Positions 8,236 to 18,074 of a stretch of 64,000 nt of DNA are shown piece after piece. Made by a program: the position numbers and the translations under genes. Origin of the DNA: Novosphingobium sp. PhB57 (GTDB lineage Bacteria; Pseudomonadota; Alphaproteobacteria; Sphingomonadales; Sphingomonadaceae); the NCBI RefSeq assembly GCF_004342985.1, contig NZ_SMBO01000001.1:1054001-1118000 (forward strand), written 5' to 3'. The notes below the pieces were generated by a model. The model saw nothing but the letters and a program-made list of their open reading frames with translations, was not told the origin of the DNA and ran no database searches. Within the stretch, counting starts at the first letter, position 1, and each line of letters begins with the position of its first letter.

Positions 8236-10938
8236 TTACTTCGTCTTCTTCACCCAGGCCGCCACCTCGACGCGCTGGCGGGGACGATTGGCCAGACGCT
8301 CCTTGAGTCCGGTCAACGCCTGCACCACCGGCTTGGCCTCATCCGCAGGAAGCGTGGCGGCATAAGCCTCTATCTTGCCGACCATGTCCGGGTTCGTGCT
8401 CGACGCGACGATGCGCGCGAAGAAACGGGCGCGGCCGGAGTGCTCGATCAGCCCGTCGATCGCCTGCTGGTGCGCGCGAACGAAGTCGAACGTCATCTCC
8501 GGATGGGCGCGGCCGACCGTGGTGATGATCTGCGAGGCGCTGGTCGCATCGGGCGTGCCGGAAATGGCGAGCGCGAGAGCGTCCTTGGCGATCGCTTCGT
8601 CCCCGGCCATGCCAAGGTCCGTATAGTAGAGCTGGCGTTCCACGAAGCCGGTGGCCTTGGCGGCTTGCTGGCGCAGGAGATCCCAGTCGGCACGGTTGGC
8701 ATTGGCCGCAGCCACGCTCAGCCAGGTGGCCTTCATCGGACCGTCAAGCGACTTGGGATCGGCGGCGAGCCCCTGGAGCCGGCGGCGCGCCTCGGCAACG
8801 ACACGGGCGTCGCCGATCGTGCCGAGCGTGTCGATCAGCTGCGAGCGCAGCTTGGTGTCGGTAAGCGGCTCGCCTGCGACCGGGTCGAAGCCCAGCTTGT
8901 CCAGTCGCGGCGCCCAGGTCTTCGAAATCCGCGCGGCGAGCCTGGACTTGACCTTGGCATCGTCGAGCAGGCCGTAGACGCCTTCCCACTGGCCGATGAC
9001 TTTGCCCGAAAGCGTGGCATCGGCCGTCGCGGGTACGGCCGACAGCAGGCGCAGGCCCGCCGCCATGTCCTGGTAACCCGCCAGCGACAGCGAAAGGTTG
9101 TCGCGCAGGAGGCCGTACTGGTCGATCGGCGCCAGCGACGCGAAACCGGAAACCAGCGCATCGAGCGCCTGGCCATCGTAGAGCGTCCGGTAATAGCCGA
9201 GCTGGCCTGCATTCACGAGCACGGCATCGCAGCTGTCCAGCGTGACGCTGTCGGTCCTGCCGGTCATGAGATGGCGCATGGGCTCCCCGTTTCCGGCGCG
9301 GATCAGCAGCGGCATGGGCCAGGTCGGCGTCTTGCCGCCGCGGGTCGAGGGATCGAGCGAGAAGGCGTCCTGTGTCAGGTCGAGGCGCGTCTTGCCGGCC
9401 GCGCAGGCGGATACCTTGACGCGCAGCAGCGGTACGCCCGGGGTATGGGTGAACGCCTCGGCGATCAGGTCCACGTCCTTGCCGCCCGCCGATTCCATGG
9501 CCGCCCAGAGGTCCTTGCTGACCGTGTTCGAATAGGCATGGCTGCGCATGTAGGTCTGCATGCCGGTGCGCCAGGTATCGGCGCCGACATAGTCCTCCAG
9601 CATCGAAATGACCGCCTGCCCCTTCTGGTAGGTGATCGAATCGAAGGCCTGCTCCATTTCGGAAACCGTGCGGACCTTCTGCACGACGGGGTGCGTGGTT
9701 GGCAGGGCGTCGAGCGCCATGGCGCCTTCGCGGCCGTCGATGCCGCCCAGCTTCCAGTTCCATTCCGGGTTGAAGTGATCGGTGACCTTGTCGGCCATCC
9801 AGCTGGCGAAGCCTTCGTTCAGCCAGATGTCGTCCCACCAGGCCATCGTCACGAGATCGCCGAACCACTGGTGCGCGGTTTCGTGCGCCTGCACGCTGTA
9901 GATGCTCTGCTTGCCGGAAGGGCTGGTGACGGCGGGATCGAGCAGCAGGATACGCTCGAATGTCATGATCGCGCCCCAGTTCTCCATGGCGCCGAAGAAC
10001 TGCGAGGAGCCGGGCGCGGCAATGTTGTCCAGCTTGGGCAGCGGGAACTTCACGCCGAAATAGTCGTCGAACCAGGGAAGGATCTGGGCGAGGCCGTCAC
10101 GCGCGTAGTCGGCCTGAGCGCCGCTGCCCGCGGGCGAAATGATGCCCACGTCCACGCCGTCCGCCGCCTTTTTCGCGGTCCGCTCGAAATCGCCGACACC
10201 GAAGAACAGCAGGTAGGAACTCATTTTCGGAGTCGTGCCGAACGTGACGCGCTTGAGCCCGCCCGCCAGCATTTCCTGCCCCTTCACCGGCATGTTGCTG
10301 ATCGCCATGCGGTCTGCGGGGACGACGGCGGAAAGGTCGAAGGTCGCCTTGTAGCTCGGCTCGTCGAAGCTGGGCACGAAGCGGCGCGCGTCAGGCGCTT
10401 CGAACTGGGTGAACAGCCCGCGCACTTCGCCGCGATTGCCCGCGCCGGTGCGCTTGTCGGGATAGTCGAGCGCGAAGAAGCCGGAGGGCTGAGTGCCGAT
10501 CTTGCCGGCATAAGTCACATCGAGGCGGTATTTGCCGGGCGCGAGCCTCTTGCCGGCGGCGAAGCGCAAGGTCTGCGCGTTCTCGTCGGCGCTCGTCTGG
10601 AGCGGAAGGGCGACGCCGTTGGCGGCAACCAGGCTGGCGGACGAGACCGCCAGGCCATTGCCGTGCAGCGTGAGTGCGTCGGTGGCGGTGAAGACGGTGA
10701 GGTCGATCGAGGCGATGCCGCTGAAGGTCAGTGCCTTGGCATCGGGGGTCACTTCGATGCGGTAGTGGCTGGGCCGGGCGTTGCGCGGCAGGTCGCTGGG
10801 GACGGTTTCGGCCAGCGGCACGGCCTCGCCCGAGGCGGCCGGAGGAACGGCGGCAGGTGCTGCGGCGAAGGCCCGCGCGGAAACGACAAGGGCAATCACG
10901 GCGCCGGCCGTGGCGAGATTACGCAAGGAAGAACGCAT
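8236..10938 (-). CDS. M1 family metallo-aminopeptidase, exported
   Basis: A 900-residue zinc aminopeptidase. The N-terminus is a signal peptide (R-S-S-L-R-N then a hydrophobic stretch ending A-R-A-F-A-A-A). The exopeptidase motif G-A-M-E-N-W-G and the zinc motif H-E-T-A-H followed about 18 residues later by N-E-G-F-A are both intact, so an active enzyme is predicted. A C-terminal ERAP1-like helical domain fills the second half. It likely cleaves N-terminal residues from peptides in the periplasm. ATG start at 10938. It is a single-gene unit downstream of uvrC on the same strand, with about 200 bases between. Confidence 0.93.
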   Translation of the reverse strand: MRSSLRNLATAGAVIALVVSARAFAAAPAAVPPAASGEAVPLAETVPSDLPRNARPSHYRIEVTPDAKALTFSGIASIDLTVFTATDALTLHGNGLAVSSASLVAANGVALPLQTSADENAQTLRFAAGKRLAPGKYRLDVTYAGKIGTQPSGFFALDYPDKRTGAGNRGEVRGLFTQFEAPDARRFVPSFDEPSYKATFDLSAVVPADRMAISNMPVKGQEMLAGGLKRVTFGTTPKMSSYLLFFGVGDFERTAKKAADGVDVGIISPAGSGAQADYARDGLAQILPWFDDYFGVKFPLPKLDNIAAPGSSQFFGAMENWGAIMTFERILLLDPAVTSPSGKQSIYSVQAHETAHQWFGDLVTMAWWDDIWLNEGFASWMADKVTDHFNPEWNWKLGGIDGREGAMALDALPTTHPVVQKVRTVSEMEQAFDSITYQKGQAVISMLEDYVGADTWRTGMQTYMRSHAYSNTVSKDLWAAMESAGGKDVDLIAEAFTHTPGVPLLRVKVSACAAGKTRLDLTQDAFSLDPSTRGGKTPTWPMPLLIRAGNGEPMRHLMTGRTDSVTLDSCDAVLVNAGQLGYYRTLYDGQALDALVSGFASLAPIDQYGLLRDNLSLSLAGYQDMAAGLRLLSAVPATADATLSGKVIGQWEGVYGLLDDAKVKSRLAARISKTWAPRLDKLGFDPVAGEPLTDTKLRSQLIDTLGTIGDARVVAEARRRLQGLAADPKSLDGPMKATWLSVAAANANRADWDLLRQQAAKATGFVERQLYYTDLGMAGDEAIAKDALALAISGTPDATSASQIITTVGRAHPEMTFDFVRAHQQAIDGLIEHSGRARFFARIVASSTNPDMVGKIEAYAATLPADEAKPVVQALTGLKERLANRPRQRVEVAAWVKKTK

Positions 10939-11135
10939 GAGGGGCTGAAGCTCCGGAAATCGGCTTTGTTGCGGATGCGCAGGGTTGCCCCGCGCGCCAG
11001 CGGATGCGCGCGTCCTAGCGCGAACGTCGCCGCAGTGTCACGCGAGGCTCATGTCGTTCGTCGATGGGAATCGGCTGTTGGTCCTTCGGCGCGGAGGGTG
11101 GGGCCGCGGCTATCGGCCTCCTTCGCAGCGCCCCG

Positions 11136-13079
11136 TCAGCCGTTCGGATGATAGAAATCGTAGATCGTCTGTGCCACCGCCGCGCTGACGCCGGGCGCGC
11201 GCTGGAGGTCTTCCAGGCTGGCCGCGCGCACTTTGCCGGCGGTGCCGAAGTGCAGCAGCAGCGCGCGCTTGCGGGCCGGGCCGATGCCGGGAATTTCGTC
11301 GAGCGGGCTGGCGGTGATCGCCCGGCTGCGCTTGGCGCGATGCGCGCCGATGACGAAGCGGTGAACCTCGTCGCGCAGGCGCTGGAGATGGAACAGCAGC
11401 GGCGAGTTGACCGGCAGCATCTTTTCGCGCCCGTCGGGGAAGTGAAAGATTTCGCGCCCCTCGCGGCCATGGTTCGGCCCCTTGGCGATGGCGATGAGGT
11501 TCACGTCCTCGATGCCGAGTTCCTCCAGCGCGTCCTTCACCGCGCTCATCTGGCCCTTGCCGCCGTCGATCAGCACGAGGTCGGGCCACATACCGCTCTC
11601 GCGTTCGGGGTCCTCCTCCTGCACGCGCCCGAAACGACGGGTCATGACTTCGCGCATCATCGCGAAATCGTCGTTGCTCTGCGCCTCGCGGATGTTGAAC
11701 TTGCGGTACTGGCTGGTCATGAAACCCTCCGGCCCCGCCACTACCATTGCGCCCACGGCCTTGGCGCCCTGAATATGCGAGTTGTCGTAGACTTCCACGC
11801 GCTGCGGCAGGTCCGGCAGTTCGAGGAATTCCGTCATCTCGCGCCAGATCTTCGCCTGAGAGCCACGCTCGGCCATGCGGCGGTCCAGCGCCTCCACGGC
11901 ATTGCGCACCGCCTGATCCATCAGGCGGCGGCGGCTGCCGCGCTGCGGCACCGATATCTCGACTTTGCCGCCCGCCAGTTCGCGGAAGGCCTCGGCCATG
12001 AGTTCGGCCTCGGGCAGTTCGCGGTCGACCAGGATGGTGCGCGAGGGCGGCACTTCCTCGTAGAACTGGGCGAGGAAGCTCTGGAACACTTCTTCCTCGG
12101 ACAGGCCTTCGGTATGCGTCGGGAAGAAGGCGCGGTGGCCCCAATTCTGGCCGCCGCGAATGAAGAAGGCCTGCACGCCGATCTGGCCGTTCTTGCAGGC
12201 CATGGCGAAGATGTCGGCGCTGTCCATGCCTTCGGCGTTGATGGCCTGGCTACCCTGGATGAACGTGGCCGCGCGCAAGCGGTCGCGCAGCATGGCCGCG
12301 CGCTCGAAGTCCAGCGAGGCCGCGGCTTCGGCCATCTGGCTCTCGATCTTCTTCTGTACCGCGTTGGACTTGCCGCCAAGGAAGTCCTTGGCTTCCTTCA
12401 CGAGTTCTCCGTAGCCTGCCTCGTCGATCCGGCCGACGCAAGGCGCGGAGCAGCGCTTGATCTGGTAGAGCAGGCAGGGCCGGTCGCGCCGGGAGAAGAA
12501 GCTGTCGGTGCAGCTGCGCAGGAGGAACAGCTTCTGCAGGGCGTTGATCGTGGTGTTCACCGAACCGGCGCTGGCGAAGGGGCCGTAATAATTGCCCTTC
12601 ATCTTGCGCGCGCCGCGGTGCTTCATGATGCGCGGGAACTCATGTTCGGACCGCAGCAGGATGAAGGGGAACGACTTGTCGTCGCGCAGCAGCACGTTGT
12701 AGGCGGGGCGAAAGCGCTTGATGAGCTGCGCTTCCAGCAGCAGCGCCTCGGCCTCGGAATTGGTGGTGACGATGGTCATGCTGCGCGTCTGGCTGACCAT
12801 GCGCTGCAGGCGGCCGGGCAGCCGCTCCCACTGGGTATAGTTGGCGACGCGGTTCCTCAGCACCCGCGCCTTGCCGACATAGAGCACATCCCCGCGCGCA
12901 TCCTGCATGCGGTAGACCCCGGGCTTGGCGGGCAGAGTCCGCAAGGTTTCCCGGATCGCCTCGACCCCCTGCTGGAGATCGGGCTGTTCGGAGCCGCGCA
13001 GGGTGAAAGTCGCCCGCTCCTCGTTGAAGCGTTCGGTGCCTTGGGGGTGTTCGGGAGTGCCGGCAGGTGTTCGCGCCAT
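11136..13079 (-). CDS. uvrC: Excinuclease ABC subunit C
   Basis: UvrC makes the two incisions in nucleotide excision repair together with UvrAB. The 647-residue protein has the N-terminal GIY-YIG nuclease (L-P-A-K-P-G-V-Y-R-M and V-L-Y-V-G-K-A), a Cys-rich C-L-L-Y-Q-I-K-R-C-S-A-P-C segment, a central UVR motif, the C-terminal RNase H-like nuclease (V-Y-D-N-S-H-I-Q-G and L-I-D-G-G-K-G-Q), and terminal helix-hairpin-helix motifs (I-P-G-I-G-P-A-R-K). All parts expected of a full-length UvrC are present. No clear ribosome site precedes the ATG at 13079. Confidence 0.97.
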   Translation of the reverse strand: MARTPAGTPEHPQGTERFNEERATFTLRGSEQPDLQQGVEAIRETLRTLPAKPGVYRMQDARGDVLYVGKARVLRNRVANYTQWERLPGRLQRMVSQTRSMTIVTTNSEAEALLLEAQLIKRFRPAYNVLLRDDKSFPFILLRSEHEFPRIMKHRGARKMKGNYYGPFASAGSVNTTINALQKLFLLRSCTDSFFSRRDRPCLLYQIKRCSAPCVGRIDEAGYGELVKEAKDFLGGKSNAVQKKIESQMAEAAASLDFERAAMLRDRLRAATFIQGSQAINAEGMDSADIFAMACKNGQIGVQAFFIRGGQNWGHRAFFPTHTEGLSEEEVFQSFLAQFYEEVPPSRTILVDRELPEAELMAEAFRELAGGKVEISVPQRGSRRRLMDQAVRNAVEALDRRMAERGSQAKIWREMTEFLELPDLPQRVEVYDNSHIQGAKAVGAMVVAGPEGFMTSQYRKFNIREAQSNDDFAMMREVMTRRFGRVQEEDPERESGMWPDLVLIDGGKGQMSAVKDALEELGIEDVNLIAIAKGPNHGREGREIFHFPDGREKMLPVNSPLLFHLQRLRDEVHRFVIGAHRAKRSRAITASPLDEIPGIGPARKRALLLHFGTAGKVRAASLEDLQRAPGVSAAVAQTIYDFYHPNG

Positions 13080-13137
13080 CAGGGCCAGATAGAGATTGAA
13101 CGGCCGAAGGGGAAGCGGTCTGCGAAGGGGATTTCAC

Positions 13138-13220
13138 CGTCGTCCCGGATCTCCCGCCGCTGGCCGATGGGCGGCGTTCGCCGCCGGGCCGATGGCCGGC
13201 AGGCCAGTCCGGGACGACGG
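13138..13220. repeat. Nested inverted repeat between TonB receptor gene and uvrC
   Basis: Perfect 13-bp arms (CCGTCGTCCCGGA at 13138-13150 and its complement at 13208-13220) enclose a further self-complementary core with GGCGGCG-TT-CGCCGCC. It lies just past the stop of the TonB-receptor gene (minus strand) and before uvrC. It could be a processing or termination structure, or a member of a dispersed repeat family; no T tract follows on the minus strand. Confidence 0.65.
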
Positions 13221-13225
13221 CTTGA

Positions 13226-15895
13226 TCAGAACATCTTGCGGAAATCGATGCCCAGCACCCTGCCCTGCGGCTCACGATAGGCCGCCTGGTAGGCGATCGG
13301 CACTTCGCCGTTCTGGTCTGTGACCTTCTGCCGCGAATCCAGCAGGTTGTCCGCCACGAGCGACAAGCGCGTGCCCTTGAGGAACGGCACTCTGGCCACG
13401 AGATCGGCATTCTTTCCCAGATCCGCGAAAATGCGGAGCTTGACGTCGAACGTGCTGCCGAAGCGCAAGTCCGAGCTGCCCGGCAGGCCGGTGCCGTCCA
13501 CCCGCGTCGGCGCGTCCCATTCGGCCTTGAGGCGGAAACCGTAGCCGTTCTTGAACATGCCGCCTTCGGCCTCGATCGCATGGCGCGGGACGCCGCCCGC
13601 CGTCAGGGCCTCGCCGTTGAGCTGGTCCAGTTCCGGCACGCCGTCGGCGATCTTGACGCGGTCGGTGAAGCGCCAGGTATGATAGACCGACAGGTTCCAG
13701 CGGCCGCCCTTGCCGCCAGGGCCGCCGGGACCGCCCGGCGGTGGACCGCCGCCGCCGGGACCGGGCCCGCCGCCGCCTGCCTGGTGGCCACCACCGGAAG
13801 CGCCGCTACCGGAAGCGCCCGAGGGACGAGCGCCGCCGTCACCACCGCGCGCTGCGCCCGGAGGCGGAGGCCCGCCGAATGCACCCTGCCCGCCGCCGGT
13901 CTCCTTCTTGCCGAGATTGCCCGAGAGATTGAGCCCCCAGCGGATACGCGAACTCGTCTCCTCGTCGAAGGTCACCGCGCGCCGGTCGACGTAGACGAGG
14001 TTTCCGGAGGCATCGCGCTGCACCCGATCTGGGAACGCCGCCTCCACCGCCGAAGTCAGCATGGGGAAAGATTCGCTGACGTTCGAGGAGCGGTTGTGGA
14101 AGTATTCCAGGATGAGGTTGGAGCGCTCCATGAAGGGCAGTTCCCAGGTCGCCGAGAGCTTGATGTCGCGCTGGGTTTCCTTGCGCAGATCCTGATTGCC
14201 GCCGGTCAGCACGGTCACGAGCGCGGTGGAATTCGTGGTGAAATCGTAGACCGAGACATTGTAGGTCAGCACGCTCGGCGCGCCCAGCTGCGCCAGGGTC
14301 GGCGCTTCCTGGTCCACCAGGTAGCTTGCCTGGAAAGTCAGCTTCTCGGTGGGAGACCAGGTGAGTCCGGCGCTCCAGTCGGTCAGCGTGCCGAAGTCCG
14401 ACAAGTGGTTCAGTCCAGCACTGACGTTGAGCGCGAGATCGCCGATGCCGCCGAGGAAATCGCCGCGGCTGGTCAACGGGATCGCCAGGTTGACGCCGCC
14501 CGAGACATCGCCGCGCGTCAACGTGCTGGCGGCGGAGGTATCCGAATGAGTCTCGCTCTGCACCCGGCTGAAATCGTAGCCGCCCTTGAAGGTCAGGTTG
14601 GCATCGCCTGCCGGCATGATGAAGGGCGTGCCGGAGAGAGTGGCCAAGGAACTGAGCGAGAGCGTGCGGCTGCGCGCGGTGTCCACGCCCGCCCCGGCAA
14701 CCACGGGCAGCGCGCCGGCAATGTCGAGCGTACCGGCCGCAGCCGCATCCTGAAGCCCCGTCAGGTCGCGCTTGCGATCGGTGCGCGTGCCGGCATCGGT
14801 ATAGCTGCCGTCACCGGTGACGTTGAACATCCAGCGGCCGACCATGGTGTTGTAGCCCAGCCCCGCCTCGAACGTGTCGGTAACGACGCGCGAGGTCAGC
14901 GGATCGGGCAGAGTGCGCACTTCCTGGCTGCCGGCAGGCGACGTCAGCGTCACCGTGTCGAGCCCCGAAAGCGAGGTCGATACTTCGTGCGTGAAGGCGC
15001 CGTTCGCGGTGATCGATCCGGCCATGCCCTTGTCGCCAAGGTTCTGCGTCATGTTGCCGCCCACCGTGAACTCGGAATCGGCGGCTGCCAGACTGCGATA
15101 GCGCGCCGGCTCGGGATCGCCGGCCACCGTGGGCTGCGATCCGTCCTCCTGCCGCACATTGCGCTCGTCCTCGGTGAGCATCGACGTGTCGGTATACTTC
15201 GCGTTGAAATTGTACCGCCGCGGCCCGGCGATCTTCACGATGCCGCTTTCCAGCTCGTAATTGTCGTAGCCGCCGCGCGTGGGATTGTTGAACTCTCCGG
15301 CGACGGTGGTGGCCGAGAACTTGTCCTTGAGGATGAGATTGACGACGCGCTGGTTCGCCGGATAGCCGAAGCGCAGCGCCACTTCCTCGGGCAGCACTTC
15401 CAGCTTGCGGATCGCCTCCGGCGGGATGTTGCGCATCTCGCGGAAGCTGGTGATGCGCTGGCCGTTGACGAGAATGACCGGCGTACCGCTGCCGCGCCCT
15501 CGCCCGCTGCCCGTCTGCGGCGAGATCGCATCGATCAGGTCTCCGATCGAGTCCACGCCGTAAGCGGCGATGTCGTCCTCGTCGAACGTGGCGATCGGCT
15601 GGTTGGGAACGTCCAGCTGGCCCAGGATGCGCGGGGCGACGACGACGATGTCCCCCCCGGTCACTTCCAGCGGATCGTCGTCCTTGTCCTCGTCCGGCGG
15701 CACCGATGCGTCACTGGGGTTCACAGCCGCGGCGATCCCGGCGCCGGCAACGGCCGTGCTGGTGGCGGCGCTGGTCATCATCGCGGCCTCTGCACCTACC
15801 GGCGAAGCCGGGACGACCTGCGCCTGGGCCAGCGCCGGCAGGCACACGCCGGCAAACAGTGGCCCAACCCATGGGACCAGATGCACGCACCGCAA
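13226..15895 (-). CDS. TonB-dependent receptor-like outer membrane protein
   Basis: About 889 residues from a TTG at 15895, which has a perfect GGAGG at 15902-15906 six bases upstream. From there the protein opens with a good signal peptide ending L-P-A-L-A-Q-A-Q; a distant in-frame ATG at 16090 would place a 65-residue tail before the signal and is less likely. A plug domain (D-I-V-V-V-A-P-R, then V-I-L-V-N-G-Q-R-I-T and I-R-K-L-E-V-L-P) precedes a beta-barrel that ends in Phe (D-F-R-K-M-F), as outer membrane proteins do. A Gly/Pro-rich insert encoded by about 13702-13902 interrupts the barrel. It should take up a ligand using TonB energy; the ligand is unknown. Confidence 0.85.
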   Translation of the reverse strand: MRCVHLVPWVGPLFAGVCLPALAQAQVVPASPVGAEAAMMTSAATSTAVAGAGIAAAVNPSDASVPPDEDKDDDPLEVTGGDIVVVAPRILGQLDVPNQPIATFDEDDIAAYGVDSIGDLIDAISPQTGSGRGRGSGTPVILVNGQRITSFREMRNIPPEAIRKLEVLPEEVALRFGYPANQRVVNLILKDKFSATTVAGEFNNPTRGGYDNYELESGIVKIAGPRRYNFNAKYTDTSMLTEDERNVRQEDGSQPTVAGDPEPARYRSLAAADSEFTVGGNMTQNLGDKGMAGSITANGAFTHEVSTSLSGLDTVTLTSPAGSQEVRTLPDPLTSRVVTDTFEAGLGYNTMVGRWMFNVTGDGSYTDAGTRTDRKRDLTGLQDAAAAGTLDIAGALPVVAGAGVDTARSRTLSLSSLATLSGTPFIMPAGDANLTFKGGYDFSRVQSETHSDTSAASTLTRGDVSGGVNLAIPLTSRGDFLGGIGDLALNVSAGLNHLSDFGTLTDWSAGLTWSPTEKLTFQASYLVDQEAPTLAQLGAPSVLTYNVSVYDFTTNSTALVTVLTGGNQDLRKETQRDIKLSATWELPFMERSNLILEYFHNRSSNVSESFPMLTSAVEAAFPDRVQRDASGNLVYVDRRAVTFDEETSSRIRWGLNLSGNLGKKETGGGQGAFGGPPPPGAARGGDGGARPSGASGSGASGGGHQAGGGGPGPGGGGPPPGGPGGPGGKGGRWNLSVYHTWRFTDRVKIADGVPELDQLNGEALTAGGVPRHAIEAEGGMFKNGYGFRLKAEWDAPTRVDGTGLPGSSDLRFGSTFDVKLRIFADLGKNADLVARVPFLKGTRLSLVADNLLDSRQKVTDQNGEVPIAYQAAYREPQGRVLGIDFRKMF

Positions 15896-16241
15896 ATCAA
15901 ACCTCCGATTGAAAAAGATATTTCCCGCCAATGAGCCTTGTTCTCGGCCCGCTGCGCTGATGCCGCGACTGCGAACATGCCGCAAGGTCGGGGCGGGTAA
16001 CTTTTTGTCGCAACAGAATATGCATTTGTCGCAGGACAGTTCCGGAAGCGTTCGGCCAACTATTCGCAGGCGCATCCGCCCAAGCGACATGTCGTGTGCG
16101 GCATTTCTGAAACGACAACCGGCGAAAACGGGCTATCTGCTGGCCCCGTTCAAGAGTTCGCCAAGCAAGGCTTCCATTTTCGACGAGTCGTGGTTATGGC
16201 GCGCCCCAATCATGCAGCAGGCTTACGGGTATTGATCGCCA
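15896..16241. promoter_or_regulatory. Divergent intergenic region with TTTGTCGCA direct repeats
   Basis: This 346-base stretch separates the TonB-receptor gene (minus) from infA (plus) and must hold both promoters. I see no convincing gene in it. Two exact copies of TTTGTCGCA (16004-16012 and 16025-16033) are spaced 21 bases start to start, two helical turns, which suits a protein-binding site. A GGAGG ribosome site for the TonB gene is at 15902-15906 (minus). Specific -35/-10 boxes could not be assigned. Confidence 0.45.
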
Positions 16242-16487
16242 ATGGCGAAAGAAGAACTCCTTGAAATGCGTGGCCGGGTCATCGAACTCCTGCCGAATGC
16301 GATGTTCCGCGTTGAGCTGGAAAACGGCCACGAGATCCTCGGGCATACCGCCGGCAAGATGCGCAAGAACCGCATCCGCGTGCTGGTCGGCGACGAGGTG
16401 CTCGTCGAGCTGACCCCTTACGACCTTACCAAGGGCCGTATCACCTACCGCTTCATGCCGGGTCGCGCTGGCCCCGGTCAGTACTGA
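16242..16487 (+). CDS. infA: Translation initiation factor IF-1
   Basis: An 81-residue IF-1, the S1-like OB-fold factor that occupies the ribosomal A site during initiation. The sequence follows the family closely ([21 protein letters not shown]). It carries a short extra C-terminal tail P-G-R-A-G-P-G-Q-Y beyond the usual 72 residues. It heads a compact cluster with maf, an RNase E/G-like gene and yacG, with gaps of only a few bases. Confidence 0.97.
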   Translation: MAKEELLEMRGRVIELLPNAMFRVELENGHEILGHTAGKMRKNRIRVLVGDEVLVELTPYDLTKGRITYRFMPGRAGPGQY

Positions 16488-16489
16488 TC

Positions 16490-17107
16490 GTGGCCCCTGC
16501 CGAAAACGCCTCCGCAGCCCGGCACGACCCGCAACTGGTCCTCGCCTCGGCCAGCCCGCGCCGCCGCGAGTTGATCGCGCGGCTGGGCATCGTTCCCCAC
16601 GCCATCATCGCTGCCGATATCGACGAGGCGCACGGAGACCGCGAGGTTCCTCGCGAATATGCACGCCGCATGGCGCGGGAGAAGGCACTCGCCGTGGTGC
16701 TTCCGGCCGAAGCCGGCGATGCTCATGTCCTGGCAGGCGACACCGTCGTCGCCTGCGGCCGCCGTATCCTGCCCAAGGCAGAGGACGAGGCAACCGCGCG
16801 CGCCTGTCTGGCCCTCCTCTCCGGCCGCCGCCACCGCGTGCTCTCCGCCATCGCGCTCAAATCGCCCGACGGCACGCTTCGCGAAAGGCTGTCGGAAACG
16901 ATCGTGCGCTTCAAACCGCTGACGAAGCAGGAAATCGACGCCTACATCGCCGGCGGCGAGTGGGACGGCAAGGCGGGCGGCTATGCCATCCAGGGCAGCG
17001 CCGAGGGCCTCATCGCCGCGATCACCGGCAGCCATTCCGGCGTCGTCGGCCTGCCCTTGTTCGAAACCCGTGCACTGCTGCAGGCAGCGGGCTTCGCGAT
17101 TGGCTGA
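16490..17107 (+). CDS. maf: Maf-like nucleoside triphosphate pyrophosphatase
   Basis: A 205-residue Maf protein with a GTG start two bases after infA. The hallmark [11 protein letters not shown] and the A-G-D-T-V-V and [10 protein letters not shown] segments are present. Maf enzymes hydrolyse non-canonical or canonical NTPs to NMP and pyrophosphate and can delay septation when overproduced; the exact base preference (dTTP/UTP or m7GTP type) cannot be set from inspection. The end overlaps the next gene by eight bases. Confidence 0.95.
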   Translation: MAPAENASAARHDPQLVLASASPRRRELIARLGIVPHAIIAADIDEAHGDREVPREYARRMAREKALAVVLPAEAGDAHVLAGDTVVACGRRILPKAEDEATARACLALLSGRRHRVLSAIALKSPDGTLRERLSETIVRFKPLTKQEIDAYIAGGEWDGKAGGYAIQGSAEGLIAAITGSHSGVVGLPLFETRALLQAAGFAIG

Positions 17108-18074
17108 GTGGCTCGTCGAGGACGGGATCGGCGAGAGCCGCGCGATCCTGGTCGAGAATGGCGAGGTCCTGGCTGCCCGGCTGCAATGGCACGGCCGCCT
17201 CGCCCCCGGTGAAGTGGCCGACGCGGTGCTGCTCTCCCGCACGAAGGGCGCGCGGCGCGGCACGCTTCGCTTCGCTTCCGGCGAAGAAGCGCTGGTCGAC
17301 GGCCTGCCGCCGGAAGCCAGCGAGGGCGCCACGCTGCGTGTCGAAGTGACACGCGCGGCCATGGCGGAAACCGGCCGATTGAAGCGCGCGCAGGCGCGGC
17401 CCAGCGCCGCGCCGATCCGTCCCGCGCCGACACTCGCGGAATCGCTGCGCGGCGGTGGCCTCCCGGTCCGCACGCTCCGCGCCTTTCCGCAAGACCCCTG
17501 GCCGGAGCTTTTCGCCGAAGCGCTGGACGGCGAACTGGCCTTCGACGGCGGCGCGATCCTGGTGATCCCTACTCCGGCGATGACCCTGATCGACATCGAC
17601 GGCACCCTCCCCCCGCGGGCCCTGGCGCTGGCGGCGATCCCCGCGATCGCGCGCGCCGTGGGCCTGCTGGACCTTGGCGGCTCGATCGGCATCGATTTCC
17701 CCTCGCTGGAGCGCAAGGAAGACCGACGCGCGGTGGACGAGGCGCTGGCCGCGGCGCTGGACCACTGGCCGCACCAGCACACGGCGATGAACGGGTTCGG
17801 CTTCGTCCAGCTGGTGGCGCGGCTGGAACGGCCCTCGCTGCTCCACCGCCTGCGCCACGAACCGGCCGGCGCCTGTGCGCGGCTACTCCTGCGGCAGGCC
17901 GAACGCGTCCAGGAGCCCGGAACGCTCCTGCTGACCGCCCATCCGCGCGTCCGCGCCAAAGTGCGGCCGGAATGGGAAGCCGAACTGGCACGGCGCACCG
18001 GTCGCGTGCTGGCCTGGCGCGAAGAGCCGGGCCTTGCACTGGCGGGCGGTTTCGCGCAGGCGATCACCTCATGA
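17100..18074 (+). CDS. Short RNase E/G-like ribonuclease
   Basis: About 324 residues from a TTG at 17100 overlapping the maf stop. The protein begins [10 protein letters not shown], as expected for a start; in-frame upstream codons belong to maf. It resembles the Rne/Rng family but is shorter: an N-terminal S1-like part, then the catalytic region with M-T-L-I-D-I-D-G and S-I-G-I-D-F, whose Asp residues match the metal-binding pair of RNase E. The CPxC zinc-link of RNase E/G is absent, so a different oligomeric state is likely. A role in RNA processing next to infA and tRNA-Phe is inferred. It overlaps yacG by ATGA. Confidence 0.8.
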   Translation: MAEWLVEDGIGESRAILVENGEVLAARLQWHGRLAPGEVADAVLLSRTKGARRGTLRFASGEEALVDGLPPEASEGATLRVEVTRAAMAETGRLKRAQARPSAAPIRPAPTLAESLRGGGLPVRTLRAFPQDPWPELFAEALDGELAFDGGAILVIPTPAMTLIDIDGTLPPRALALAAIPAIARAVGLLDLGGSIGIDFPSLERKEDRRAVDEALAAALDHWPHQHTAMNGFGFVQLVARLERPSLLHRLRHEPAGACARLLLRQAERVQEPGTLLLTAHPRVRAKVRPEWEAELARRTGRVLAWREEPGLALAGGFAQAITS

